Assembly (NCBI GenBank): GCA_001724245.1 | Contig: MEDX01000048.1 | Span: 1 to 31,719, forward strand | Source of the DNA: Fonticula-like sp. SCN 57-25 | Taxonomy: Eukaryota; Nucleariida; Rotosphaerida | Length of the DNA: 31,719 bases | Direction of reading: 5' to 3' | In this document: piece by piece, positions 9,396 to 20,700 of the stretch | How the letters are laid out: each line of letters begins with the position of its first letter | Position numbering within the stretch: position 1 is the first letter of the stretch | Notes under the pieces: model-generated | Seen by the model: only the letters and a program-made list of their open reading frames with translations | The model's database searches: none | Told to the model about the DNA's origin: nothing | Translations under genes and position numbers: made by a program

Positions 9396-12300
9396 ATGGC
9401 TGACGCGGGGTCCTCCCGTGGGCCGGTCTCGGGTGCTGCCGCGCGGCTCAGGAATGTGTTTGCCGCCGTTCATGCCGGCCACCACTACGAGGGCCTGAAG
9501 GCATCGCTGTCTTCGCCCAACGTCATCAGGGTACGGATATTATACGGTGCCCAGCTCGCATACCTCACCATGGTGCTTGACAGTGCAACGAAAAGTACTT
9601 TGGTGTCCCATGGACGACAGGCGGCGCCGCGGGTGGAGGCGGAGTAAGTGGCTCCCTAGCCGTCTTTCCGATGAGCACGTACGGCAAGGTGAACGGAAGC
9701 CCCTACGTCATCATCGGTATGGCCATCCCTCTGATGCTTGGCATTCAGTGTTTCTGATCGTCTTTCGGCAGGATCCAAGCAACAGCTTCTTGACTTTGAG
9801 TTTTACCCCTTTGAGCGCAACATTGTTGTGACTGCCTCGCGCGATCCCATTGTCAAGGTACGCTGCGCCACCCTTAACCGGCCCCCTCCTCTGACATTTC
9901 TGGGATCCAGGTTTTCAAGTTCCCTCGAGACGGCGTCCTTATCGAGGACGTTGTGGCCGCAGAGTACTACTTGGCCGGCCATGAGAAAAAGGTTGATATT
10001 GTAAAGTTCCACCCTTTTGTCAGTGACCTGCTGCTGACGGGGTCGAGGTACGCCGCTGCGACGCACCTGCCTCCTGTCGCTAACCACGTTCGCGCCAGCG
10101 ATCAAACCCTGCGATTGTGGGACTTTAGGGAAATGCGCGAAATCCAAGTACTAGAGGGCTTTGAAGAGGCGCCGCAGTCGGTCAGCTGGTCGTTCCGCGG
10201 CACGATGATTGCCAACGCCGCACGGGACGGCACTGTCACACTGTTTGACCCACGCGCCAAGGCGTTCCCCGTGCAGACAACCAAGACCGCCTATGCGGGT
10301 AACAAGAGCATCACGGTCAACTTTACCAATGATGCTTCCGACCTGCTCGTCACCGGGTTCACAAAATCGGGCGACCGCGAGCTGTCGCTGTGGGACAGCC
10401 GCAACATGTCGGCCCCTCTGTCGTCGCTGTCTGCGGGCGACGCGCCCGGCGCGCTGCAGCCGTTTGTCGACCCGACCATTGGCGCCGTGTATGTTGCGAG
10501 CAGGGGAGAGGGCATGAAAGTGTACGAAGTGGGCGCCGACAGGAAGCTCGTCCACGTCGGCGACGCCAAGACCGAGAAGACGCAGACTGCCGTCGCGATG
10601 CTGCCAAAGAAGATGTGTGACGTGAACCGCGTCGAGATTGGCGTCTTCCTCAAGCTCTGGTGCGCAATTTATTTGATGAAATGTAGATGGTACTAAGCGG
10701 CGCAGCAATGAAAACTACGTGCAGACATTCTCTCTGCGCGTCCCGCGGAAATCCGCCCCAAAGTACTTTCAGGAGGACCTTTACCCGCCCACCCCAGACC
10801 CGATCAAGCCGACGCTCAGCGCGGCCGACTGGGATGCAGGGAAGAACGCGGCGCCGGCACTCATTGACCTTCGTCCGGAGGACGGTATGCTGCTCCTGGC
10901 ACCACCCCACGTCTCTAACGCGGCGACTTTATTGCAGCGCCGTCCGTCTACGACGCGCCCAAGGCGGAAGGCGGGATTGCGCGCGGAAATGCTGGAGCGG
11001 GAACGCAGGCATCAAGCGCCGCCAAGGGCCACCGGCGCGGCGCCTCTGTGTCGTCGCCCGCGGGCGAGGGCAGCAGCAGCGGAATGCGTATGGGCGACCT
11101 CGGCTACTGCAAGGTCAAGGGGTCGCCCCGCCACGTGTCGTACGAGCCGCGGCACGTGTCGCTGATCGGCGCGCGCATTCACATTGCAGCGGATCGCAAC
11201 GCAGTCACGTCGCTAAATATCATCGCCGTCGCCGACCTCGAAAGGTACTGATCGCTTTGCACTGGTTGTTTTTACACATGATTGACGCGTTTGTGTAGCA
11301 TTCTTGTGCTGCCGGTAGCCGACGACGCGTCGCAGACAGCCTTTGGCCTTTCTAACAAGCACGGCAAGCACTACCAGTTCAAGGCAGAGTCGATTGACGA
11401 CCGCGACGCGTGGGTGCGCGCCATCTCGATCGCGTCGGGCATCCGCCCCACAGCCGCCTCGAGCGCCGCCGACGCCTTTGCGGACCTACAGCTGAAGGCA
11501 AAGGCCGAGGACCTGCCGTCTATCATGGAGGGCGCGGTCGAGGTGCTCGGCGAGGAAAGTTGGTGGAAGGCGCCAAAGTGGAGCCCGCGCTATCTCGTGC
11601 TTCAGGACGGGCTCCTGCTTACCTTCCTGAACGAGAAGCATGCGGCAGACCTCACCGCGCCGCCTCTCGAAAGGTGCGGCGCACTCACTAATACTGGGTG
11701 CCGCTTGCTCACCGCCGGTCGATGCTAGCATGCGGTTCATCACGGTCACGTCCGTGCGCATGACCAACCTGGAGGCGTCCTACGAGGAAAAGGCCCCGGC
11801 AAAGTCGACCGAAGGATTATTTGCGTTCCAGATCAATACGCCGACGCAGGTGTACTTTTACCGCGTCAAGACAGAGGATGAAGGCACGAAATATGCGCCC
11901 GATGCATATACTGCCGTACTTACACGCTGCGGTAGCCCTGTTCTGGGTACTGGCCATTCAAAAGGTGGCGTTGTACGCGCTACTGGAGCACCTCGGGAGG
12001 CTCGACGACGACCCGGCGGCCGAGGATCACGTGTTGGAGACGTTCAGCATGCCTGTCGAAGGTGCGGAGGCGCCCCTTTTTACGGCGTTTCTGATTTTAA
12101 TATCTCGTAGGCTACCTGCTGCGGGACGGCGCGCAGGCGTACCTGTCGGTCGTCGGCGGTAGCTACTACTTTTTCAAGACGCACCTGAGTAGCAGCCCCT
12201 TTAGCGTCATGCCGGGCCACAAGGTCGACGCGGTCCGCCAGGTGGAAAAGCCCGCCAACTCGTTTGAGGTCGTGTTTGCGACCGAGTCGGTCACGCTGAC

Positions 12301-15067
12301 CGCCCGCAGCGACCAACTACGCCAATGGTGGATTCGCAAGCTCCTTCGGTGCGGCTGTTTGGCGCATTTCTATGGCGACTGACCATGGTTGCAGCGCGCA
12401 AATGCTACACATGGACCTCGTGGAGAGGCTCGATCTGCACAATGTGGCCGATGATAAGCAGATGCGCGATCAGCTGGACGCGCAGCTGCAGCAGCGCTCC
12501 GTCGACATTGGAAAGATCAAGAGCGGCGAAAAGCCCGCTTTGGTTATCATCTCAAACAGCCGCCGGCCGGCCATGCTGGTGCCCTGCTCGGACGCATTCT
12601 TGTTCAAGGACTGCGCCTACGTGCTCGACGCCGGTACGCCATCCGTAGCATTGATTTATTTTGCAGTTGCTAAAACGCGCATGAAAAGGCAACAAGGTCT
12701 ATGTCCTCGCACCGCCCAACACGCCGCGCGTCAATGGTGCCAAGGCCGCCGACCTTGCCAACCGCATCAGGCTCAAGGACCGCGGCGGCGCCGCCGTCGT
12801 CGTCTTTGTGAACGACGACGGCGCGCGCGCGGCGGGCCCTTTCTTTGCTGCCATCAAGGGCGACGTGAAGCGAGCCAACGCGCCGACGGAAAGCTTTCCC
12901 ATCATGCCGTCTTCTCTCGACTCAAAAGTGCGCCTTCATCCCTTTTTTTCGTGTTTTCTAATTGCAAATCACAGCAACGCTCTGTTCGCGTCTTCCGTGT
13001 CATTGATTCGCGCGACTCGCGCAAGCAAGTTCGCCTCATGTTTGACAGCGATGACACGCTTCCTTCCAAATCGGTTCGCATTTCCCTTTTTGCTTAAGCC
13101 AGCCGGCTGACCCCGCCCAGCTGCTCGAGTCGCAGAGCGCGTGCGTCGTTGACGCCGGTACCGAGCTGTACGTGTGGACGGGCCAGGGCGCGTCGTCATC
13201 AGTCAAGAAGCTGGCCAGTTACGTGGCCACCCGCATGGCCGCCGAGCACGGCCGCGAGCCGTGGACAACCATCACGCGCATCTTGGAGAACACCGAAACG
13301 TCACTCTTCAAGGTTTGCTGATGGTTTTTCCCGCCGTTTGTTGACGCTGTGTACAGGAAAAGTTTGCCGACTACCCGAGCAGCCTGATGATTGCCGTGGC
13401 GCCCACTGACGTGTCAACCGGCCAGTACGAGGTGGTGGAGCAGCCGCCGCTGGACATTGCCGCGATGCACGCGCAGGTACGATTCATGACGTCTCCTTTA
13501 TGTATCTCTCACGCTCTGGCCAGGCGATGGAGGTGCCCAAGGCGACGTACCTCGACGACGGCCGCGGAAAGATCACTGTGTTCAAGATTGTGGTGCGCGT
13601 GAACAAGGCGGGCGGGTACCAGTACGACAAGGAGGTGATGCCGGCCGCCAGCCACGGGCAGTTCTACAGCGGGCACAGCTTCATCGTGGTGTACCGCTAC
13701 ATGCTCAAGAATGCTGAGCGCAGTGTCATCTACTTTTGGCAGGGCCACGATAGCTCCGTCGTCGAAAAAGGCGCGTCGGCCGTCGAGACAATCAACGTGT
13801 CGGATGAGCTCGGCGACGCAGATCAGGTTCGCGTCGTGCAGGGTAAGGAGCCGCCCCACTTTTTCCGCATCTTTAACAACAGTACGTTTAATTCCGGTGC
13901 TCGTGTGGCCATTTTTGCTAACGTCTTGCGCTCAGGGGTTGTTGTCCACGCTGGCAAGATGGACGCCCGCCGCCCGGCGACGCGCACCTACCAGATCCGC
14001 GACACGCCTGAAGGCGCCGTCCATTGCACCGAGGTCGGCCCTGTTGGTACGCAATCCCTTTTTGCCGCCGCCTGCGCCCCACACTAACTTTTGTGTAGCA
14101 CTCGCCTTCAACTCTGACCATGCTACGTTGGTCGTAAGCGGCAGCGACGTGTACCTCTGGGTCGGCAAGTTTGCGTCCGAGACGGAGCGCAAGGCGGGCA
14201 CGGCGGGCACGCTTGCGATAAGCGCCCCCGCTGGCTACTCTGGTACGTTTCCCGTTGCAGATTCTTTTATTACTATTCGCTTTGTGTACTGATTTTTTTT
14301 CCTGCAGCTCGCGTCGTCAATGAGCAGGAGGAGCCGTCAAGCTTCCTGTCGCTGTTCCCCGCCGACGCGTGGTCAGCGCGCGTTCGTCCGCGCCGCCGCA
14401 AGGCGCGTGTCGCGCCGTCGCTGTTCCTTGTGTCGGGCGCAACGGGCGTTGTGACGGTGGAGCACATCGCGCGCCCGACGCAGGAGGACCTCGACAACGA
14501 CCACGTCATGATCCTCGACACGCTGTCCGAGGTGTACATCTGGATCGGCGAGCGCGCCACAAAGAATGAAAAGGTGCTCGCGCTCGAGACGGCGCAGATG
14601 TACGTCAAGGAATCGCCGCAGGGCCATTCGCCAAACACGCTCCTCTGGGTGACGTACCCCTTCCAGGAGCCCACCGCCTTCGCCCTCCAGTTCCTCGAAT
14701 GGTACGGATCTTTTCGTATCTGTGCCAAACTGACGCGCGCGGTGCGTTTTAGGAGCACGCAGGCCTGCCCCGAAGCCAAGGTGCGCTTCCCAGTGGCATT
14801 TCCTCTTACTAACCTTTTTTGCTAAAGCGGAATCTGGGCGAGCGCTGCCGTCCACTCGAGGCCGTGCTCGAGCAGTTCAAGACGTCCGAGTACTCGTACG
14901 CCGTGCTCACATCCAACAAGGTCCCCGAAGGCGTTGACCGCCTCCGGATGGAGGAGTACCTCTCGGACGAGGAGTTTGCGCGCGTGCTCAGGATGCCGCG
15001 CGAGGCGTTCCTGAAGCTGCCCGCCTGGAAGCAGACGACCCTCAAGAAGGAGGCGAGGCTCTTTTAA
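9396..15067 (+). CDS. Villidin-type protein: coronin WD40, PH domains, gelsolin repeats, villin headpiece
   Basis: Twenty-two exons splice in frame to 1528 residues. Residues about 40-405 are a coronin-like WD40 propeller (LLTGSS, DQTLRLWDF, and a C-terminal PRKSAPKYFQEDLYPPTP coronin block). Three PH-like domains follow: about 460-560 (ending DRDAWVRAI), 600-705 (WWKAPKWSPRYLVLQDG) and 729-808 (ending QWWIRKLL). Residues 850-1440 contain gelsolin/villin repeats (VWTGQGAS, YGQFYSGHSF-like word, VYLWVGKFAS, VYIWIGERAT). The last 35 residues are a textbook villin headpiece: LSDEEFARVL, LPAWKQTTLKKEARLF. This order is that of Dictyostelium villidin, an actin-binding protein on endomembranes. The exon that opens the propeller is the least certain part; the first 45 residues are low complexity. 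Function is inferred from architecture: linking phosphoinositide membranes to F-actin. Confidence 0.92.
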
Positions 15068-15174
15068 AGCTGTATAAAATATCGAGGATGATTGGGATAG
15101 AGTTACTTTTGTCAATTGGATAATACAAGGTGGAAATAAGTAAGTGATTGTACATAAAACATAAAGAGACATCG

Positions 15175-15980
15175 CTACATGTCGTAGTCGTCGTCGGCCG
15201 CCTCGCTCAATTTTAGCGACATTGTCTCGACTGCAACAGGCGCAATAACGAGGGGCTTCGAGTCCGCCTCTGTCGGCTCTGACTTGACCTCGGCCGGCTC
15301 TGACTTGACCTCGCTCGCTTCAGACTTGGCCTCACTCGCCTCAGACTTGACCTCGGCCGGCTCTGACTTGACATCGTCCGGCTCCGACTTGGCCTCCGAC
15401 TTGACCTCCGCCTTGACGTCCGCCAAAGAAGTGGAGGCGGGGGGGAGGGGGGACGACAGCGACAATTTCGGCGCCTTGTCTGCCGACGACGCGGAAGACG
15501 ATGATGCCGCGGCGGTGCGGCGGCGAGAAGGTGAGGGCTCGCCCGAGCTCTCCCTCCTCCGCTTCACGGCACGCTCGCTTTTTTCGCTCGAGGGCTCAAT
15601 GTCAGGGATATTCTTGACAATGTCATTGAGGAAATCAAACAGGGGATCGGCCTCCACAACACGCTTGAGGTGAGCAGGAAGGAGGCGGCGGCCGCTCGAC
15701 TCGCGCACTTGCGCCGCGCCCTTGTCAAGTAAAGATTGCATAAACATCTCCAGCGCCTTTGCTGCTCAGCGCCACCGTATTAGAGATACATGGAAAACGA
15801 GTCACGGCGACGCACAAATCACAAGCGGAGCCGCAAGGGCCACTTTGCCCACTTCCTCATCTACCTGCATGATCCGCTTAATGCGCGCCTAGAGCATACC
15901 ACTATGTTAGCCCCCTATAGAGTCGCAAATGGGACGGAGAGACATGCCATTGGAAAAGACGTCTGGTACTTGTTGCGCAT
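15175..15980 (-). CDS. NC2-alpha/DRAP1, histone-fold transcription regulator with KSE-repeat tail
   Basis: Three exons (15980-15948, 15888-15816, 15761-15175) give 230 residues. Residues 1-80 match the NC2-alpha histone fold: FPMARIKRIMQVDEEVGKV, SKALEMFMQSLLDKG and LPAHLKRVVEADPLFDFL. NC2-alpha pairs with NC2-beta (Dr1), clamps TBP on DNA and represses or redistributes TFIID. The tail has a basic KRRRE patch, Ser-rich sequence, then a repetitive Lys-Ser-Glu-Pro region with about six VKxE units, and ends acidic (DDDYDM), as DRAP1 ends in an acidic stretch. Intron 1 (15947-15889) appears to use a GC donor (ATG|GCATGT): only this choice joins the start exon to ARIKRIM in frame without extra residues. 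POLE4 or NF-YC are less likely, given the HLK--VE---FDFL block. Confidence 0.9.
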
Positions 15981-16229
15981 GGCTGGCGTCTGTCCGCTGC
16001 GCTGCGTACGCAGGATGCAAACTGATCAAAGTTTGCAGGGTTTGTCGAATTGAAAGCAGATTGAAAGCCATTATTGACCAGTTATTGACGCAATACTCGA
16101 AAGATGGATACTGTACGAAAATACTCTCGAATAATTGATAACCAGCGTGTGAGCCAAGGGTCTCTTTTGGAATGCACAGATAATAGTTTTCCTTTTGTTT
16201 ATCATATCGCCATACAAGTGTCATATCCT
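15981..16229 (-). promoter_or_regulatory. NC2-alpha upstream region with palindromic GCAAACT pair
   Basis: The gap between NC2-alpha and the end of the eS4 gene holds an inverted pair, GCAAACT at 16017-16023 and AGTTTGC at 16030-16036, separated by GATCAA. It lies 37-56 bp upstream of the NC2-alpha start. Short direct repeats follow: ATTGAAAGC twice (about 16049-16068) and TTATTGAC twice (about 16071-16089). The remainder up to 16229 is eS4 3' flank with nothing I can name. Confidence 0.5.
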
Positions 16230-17531
16230 TTAAGCCGAAGCAAGAGCGCGGAGCTTCTCGAGGCGGCGGTCACGCTCCTCAAGAATGGAGAGCTTGATGC
16301 CACGGTCAGCCAAGAGGGAGATGGCGGGCTTGTTGTTGGCGCCGATAACAAAAACGTTCGAAAGGCGGGTGGCGAACGTGTGGTTCGACGCGTCCTTGAC
16401 GTGGACAATGTCGAACTGGCCGGGGTGGCGCTCGCGGCTCACAACGGTACCAATACGACCAGTGTTACGGCCGGCGGTGAGCATAACAAGGCTGCCGGTA
16501 TCAAACTTGAAGAACTCGACGATCTTGCCGGACTCGAGATCGAGCTTGATCGTGTCGTTGATCTGAGCAAAGAACAGTTAGAACATCAAAACTACGAAAA
16601 GATCACGACAAACCTTAATGAGCGGGTCGGGGTAGCGGATGGTGCGGCCATCGCTGGTCGTCACATACGGGACACCGCGGGCACCAACGGCAACAGTGCG
16701 GACCTTGCAGAGCTTGTACTATAGGAAACAGCATCAGCATCGATTTCAGATAAAGATCAAAAAAACAAACCTTGGCCTCCTCAGGCTTGATGGCGTGAAT
16801 GGCAAAGCGGCCCTTGGTGTCGTAAAGAAGGCGGAAGTGCTCGTTCGTCTTCTCGATCGAGATGACGTCCATGAAGCCAGCCGGGTAGTTCATGTCAGTG
16901 CGAACCTGGCCATCGACCTGGATGAGGCGCTGGAACATAATGGCGGTCACCTCGCGGCGCGTGAGCGCATACTTGAGGCGGTTACGCAAAAACACAACCA
17001 GGGGGAGCGACTCGCGGCTCTTGTGGGGGCCAGCCGAGGGCTTGGGGGCCTGTACGATCGTGCATCAGATCACCGTCGGCCGGTATTAAAGCAAACGTAC
17101 CCAGGTGCCGCCCATCTTGTCAAGCATCCAGTGCTTGGGCGCATCAAGGCGCTTAAGGTGCTTCTTCGGCCCGCGCGTCTACGCGAAGGATGCACGGTTA
17201 GCGGATGGATGCATCGAGGAGAGTTAGGTGACAGGATGGATACACCAAGCACACAAGCACAATCCAGCAGAGCTGGCCTCGAGACACGCAAAATAATACA
17301 CGAGAGGTGAAACATAGCGAGCAGCGGACGCCACTGCGCAAGCGGATGCTGCTTGGTGCGAAGCCTGGGGCGCGGATACGCAGGCATCCGTGCACCGACC
17401 CCGCACATCCGTGGATGAGCATGCGCATCCTCCGCCCGCTACATCGGCCATCCACTCCAAAAACCAGTGCATCACAACCCCATCCCCCCTCCTGCAAAGC
17501 AACAGCGCGCTGAGGCATCAAGGCGTACCAT
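16230..17531 (-). CDS. RPS4: 40S ribosomal protein S4 (eS4)
   Basis: Five exons (17531-17529, 17178-17101, 17049-16771, 16718-16614, 16562-16230) give 265 residues, the family length. [76 protein letters not shown] and [21 protein letters not shown] are near-universal eS4 blocks (S4 RNA-binding, central and KOW regions). eS4 is a core small-subunit protein. The first coding exon is just the ATG, cut by a GTACGC donor; this 'start-codon exon' is common in ribosomal protein genes. The first intron is then 350 nt, seven times the local norm. No other ATG-donor pair fits better, but the start exon is inferred, not proven. Its promoter is shared with CPSF1. Confidence 0.95.
17179..17528 (-). other. 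Long, self-complementary first intron of the eS4 gene
   Basis: This 350-nt intron holds eleven copies of the 5-mer GGATG or its complement CATCC. In transcript order, five GGATG lie in the first part (17485-17385) and five CATCC in the last part (17348-17188), with one CATCC out of order at 17417-17413. AGGATGC near 17431 can pair with GCATCCT near the acceptor, and CGGATGC near 17390 with GCATCCG near 17347. I looked for a snoRNA and found no D box (CTGA) to go with a weak C-like box. Confidence 0.6.
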
Positions 17532-17736
17532 GTTCGCGACTCCCTGCGGTTACAATACGCAGCGCCGATGGAGAGAGAAAGAGGGCGAACCTGCACGCAG
17601 CACCGGTGGATTTGAATCACGGCGGAATCTGGGGCAAACTCAAATCCAAATAAGGGGTGGACAATTGCTGGGTAAGTTTGCAGTTTGCAAGTGGTCGAAC
17701 TTTAGCAAAGTCGAGTGGAGGCGGCGAGCAGTCGGC
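17532..17736. promoter_or_regulatory. eS4/CPSF1 divergent promoter with three GCAAACT words
   Basis: The 205-bp interval holds GCAAACT at 17634-17640 and the reverse complement AGTTTGC twice in tandem at 17675-17681 and 17682-17688. The tandem pair is the exact reverse complement of the tandem pair in the DNAJC17/villidin promoter. It lies 49-62 bp upstream of the CPSF1 start codon. Confidence 0.55.
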
Positions 17737-20700
17737 ATGGTGTTCTGCTCGGTTTACCGAGAGGTGCGCGCGGCTACTCAAGAGAGGCCATAGTAGCTAA
17801 TTTTGGTTAAAGCTTATCCCTGCCACGGGGGTGGAAGCTTGCGCGGCGGCCCGCTTCACCTCGCTCGATCGCATCTGCGTTGCCGTTGGGCGCGCGCAGC
17901 AGCTCGATATCTACTCCGTCGTTGTCGACACCTCGGAGGAGAAGCCGCGGCAACGCCTTGTACTCCAGTTTTCGTTTCGATTCCATGCCAATGTTGTTTC
18001 AGTTGAATCGTTCCGTTATGGCGAAGTTGAAACCGAGTGCTTTGGTGTCTCGTTCTCCGACGCCAAGGTGCGACACCAGGGCGACGCGTTAGGAGCTCAC
18101 GTATTGTGCGTGCTAGGTTGCGATCTTAAAGTACGACCCGGCCACCAACAGCGTCGCCACCGAGGCGCTGTGTAATTTCGAAGATGAAGCCCTGAAAGTG
18201 CGAAAGCGTCGCATGCACTCTGTCGTGTTCACTAACGCACCCTCGACTTGTAGAAGGGCCTCTTTGCCTCGAGAACCCTGCCGGACCTCTGCATCGAGCC
18301 ATCTCATGCGTGCGCTGCTATGCCCGTGTATATGGATCAGATCGCGGTGATTCCGCTTCGCAGCATGCAGCTGGAGATTGAGAGCGATGACGAAGGAGGC
18401 GCAGCGGTGGACGATGACGAGCCGTACGACAGCTCGGTCACCATCAACCGCGCTTACACTTTTGCAGATCTGTGATCGTCCCTCCCAGTTTCGTGCTTGA
18501 CGCGGACGATATTAGCGCGGATATTGCCAACATCCGCAACATGGTCTTTTTGCAGGGGTACTACGGGCCCACCCTGGCGATCCTCTACGAGCCCCGACCG
18601 ACCAGCGTAGGGTATGATGATCTTTCGCCCACCACCGATGATGCTAATTTTTATTACAGGAGGGCAGTTGCTCTTTCCGACACGTATTGCCTAGCCGCCG
18701 TGTCGCTGGACTTGCTTCAGCAGTCTCACCCGACGACGATCTGGTCCATCGAGCACCTCCCTTCGTCCTGCCTCTACATGCACCCTGTCCCAAAACCAAT
18801 TGGTGCGCTAATCGGCCTCTTTCTTACCCTTCTAACATACCTGCAGGCGGTGTGCTGCTTGTGTCCACGAACGCCATCAGCCATATTGGGCACGCCTCGT
18901 CCGTGCTGAACGTGTTTGTCAACAAGAATGCTACGCTGCACACCTCCTTTGACTTTGGTCGCCCCCAGCACAGCGACTCGCTGAACATTTCGCTTGACGG
19001 CTCGCACATCACGTTTATTGACTCGCATCGCTTCTTGCTGGTGATGCGCGAGGGAGACTCGTTCGTCGTGCGGATAGAGGCGCACAACACTCTCGTGTCC
19101 CAGCTGACTTTTGACCGCTGCATGATTCGCACTTTCCCTTCTTGTGTACGGCGACGGCTTACTGTCAGTCCCATTGGCGCTCACCACTGTGCTCTAGGTG
19201 ACGACTCTGCCCGACTCGCCGCTTGTCTTTGTCGGGTCTCGCCTTGCCGACTCTCTGCTCTGCAGCATCACGGAGCAGTCTGAAGACGCGACCTCGAGCA
19301 AGCGCGCAAAAGTCCAATCTCAGCAGAGTACGATCCATGTTGTGAAATCCCATATTGCTTATTTGATTTGCTTTAAAGGCGAACTGGACGAGATTTACGG
19401 CGCCTACTTTGACGATGAATGGCACCGCGCGCCCGTTTCCGCGACCGTCTCTTTCGACGTGAATGACTTTCTTCCCAACATCGGACCGGTCAGCGACTTT
19501 ACCACGGCAGACCTGCTCGGGGACCACGTACGCAATTGCTTTAAGAGTTCCCTCTATTCTGACGCTTTTGGTTATAGAATATGGCACGCCTCCTCGTCCT
19601 AAACGTGTTTGTGTACTAACCCAAATCCATCAGCCCACGGATCCCGAGGGCCGCCCCATGGCGCTCACGACGTGCTCTGGCCTCAATCAAAGCGGGTCGC
19701 TCTACATGCTCAGCAAGCAGCTGCTCCACCAGACCGTCTCGGCGGACTCTCTCCCCGGTAGCAGGGACGTCTGGTCTCTCGCCACGCTGACCGATATGAC
19801 GTGTGCCTCGCGGCAGCGCGCGCTCACGAGATGCGTTATCATTGCGTTTGACGACTCGACGACCGTGCTGGACAGCGCCGAGCAGCTTCAGGAGCTGACC
19901 GAGAGCGGCTTTGCCAGCGACGAGACGTCAATCTACGCGTGCGCACTACCGTCGGGCCATTTTGTGCAGGTGACGCCAAAGTCCCTGAGGCTCGTCGAGC
20001 ATAAAAGTACGAACGGAAATTTTGGATAGGCGGCGCTGACGGCTTTTTCTTAGAACTTTCCTTGCGGCACAGCCTTCCGGTCGATGGCGAGGAGACCATT
20101 GTTGCCGGCGCGCATGCGGGAAGCTACATTGTATTGAGAACGTCGTCAAACACCCTGCTGATTGCCGAGGAGCGGAAAGGGAAACTCGCGTGGCTCCCAT
20201 TGCCGCCTCACCTTTCCGTGCGTAGTCCCTTTGGCGGCAACTTTGGCGCTAACATTCATGACTAGTCGCCTACGATTTCCTGTGTGACTGCGTTTGAAGA
20301 CCTCTTCAGCCAGTTTGTGATTCGGACAAAGCCAGGTACGAGGCCACGCCAGCTCGTATTGAGTTCTAAGCGTGGATTTTAGCGGCCGTTGCCGAGACGA
20401 AACCGCGCACGCGCGCGCCAAAGTCGGCGGCCCCCGACACCAAGCACGTTGCGTGGGTTGACGGGCAGGAGTGGGACGAGGTCGACGAGGCGCTGTACGC
20501 CGAGGGCGAGAAGAAGAAGACCGCCGCCAACGTCGCCAAGCGGAATATTGCGGCGATGGAATGCCAGGACGAAAAGGGCCGCGCGGAAGCGACGCACACG
20601 CCGACCTTTTGGTTCGTTATCGGCCGCCTGAGCGGTCAGCTAGAGGTACGAGACCTTTTCATCTATCGTGGCCTCTCACGCAAGATTCAATAGGTCTTTT

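Noticed and set aside
15280-15420. Satellite-like DNA repeat
   Set aside because: The repetition is in codons of the NC2-alpha tail and stays in frame; it is a protein repeat.
16639-17310. 223-codon plus-strand frame
   Set aside because: Antisense to three eS4 exons; the eS4 protein is unmistakable on the minus strand.
17179-17528. Intronic snoRNA in the eS4 gene
   Set aside because: A weak C-like box (GTGATGC) has no CTGA D box, and no convincing H/ACA pair was seen.
19605-19633. A 29-nt intron in CPSF1
   Set aside because: Donor to branch is only about 10 nt, too short for normal splicing; kept only as a lesser alternative.
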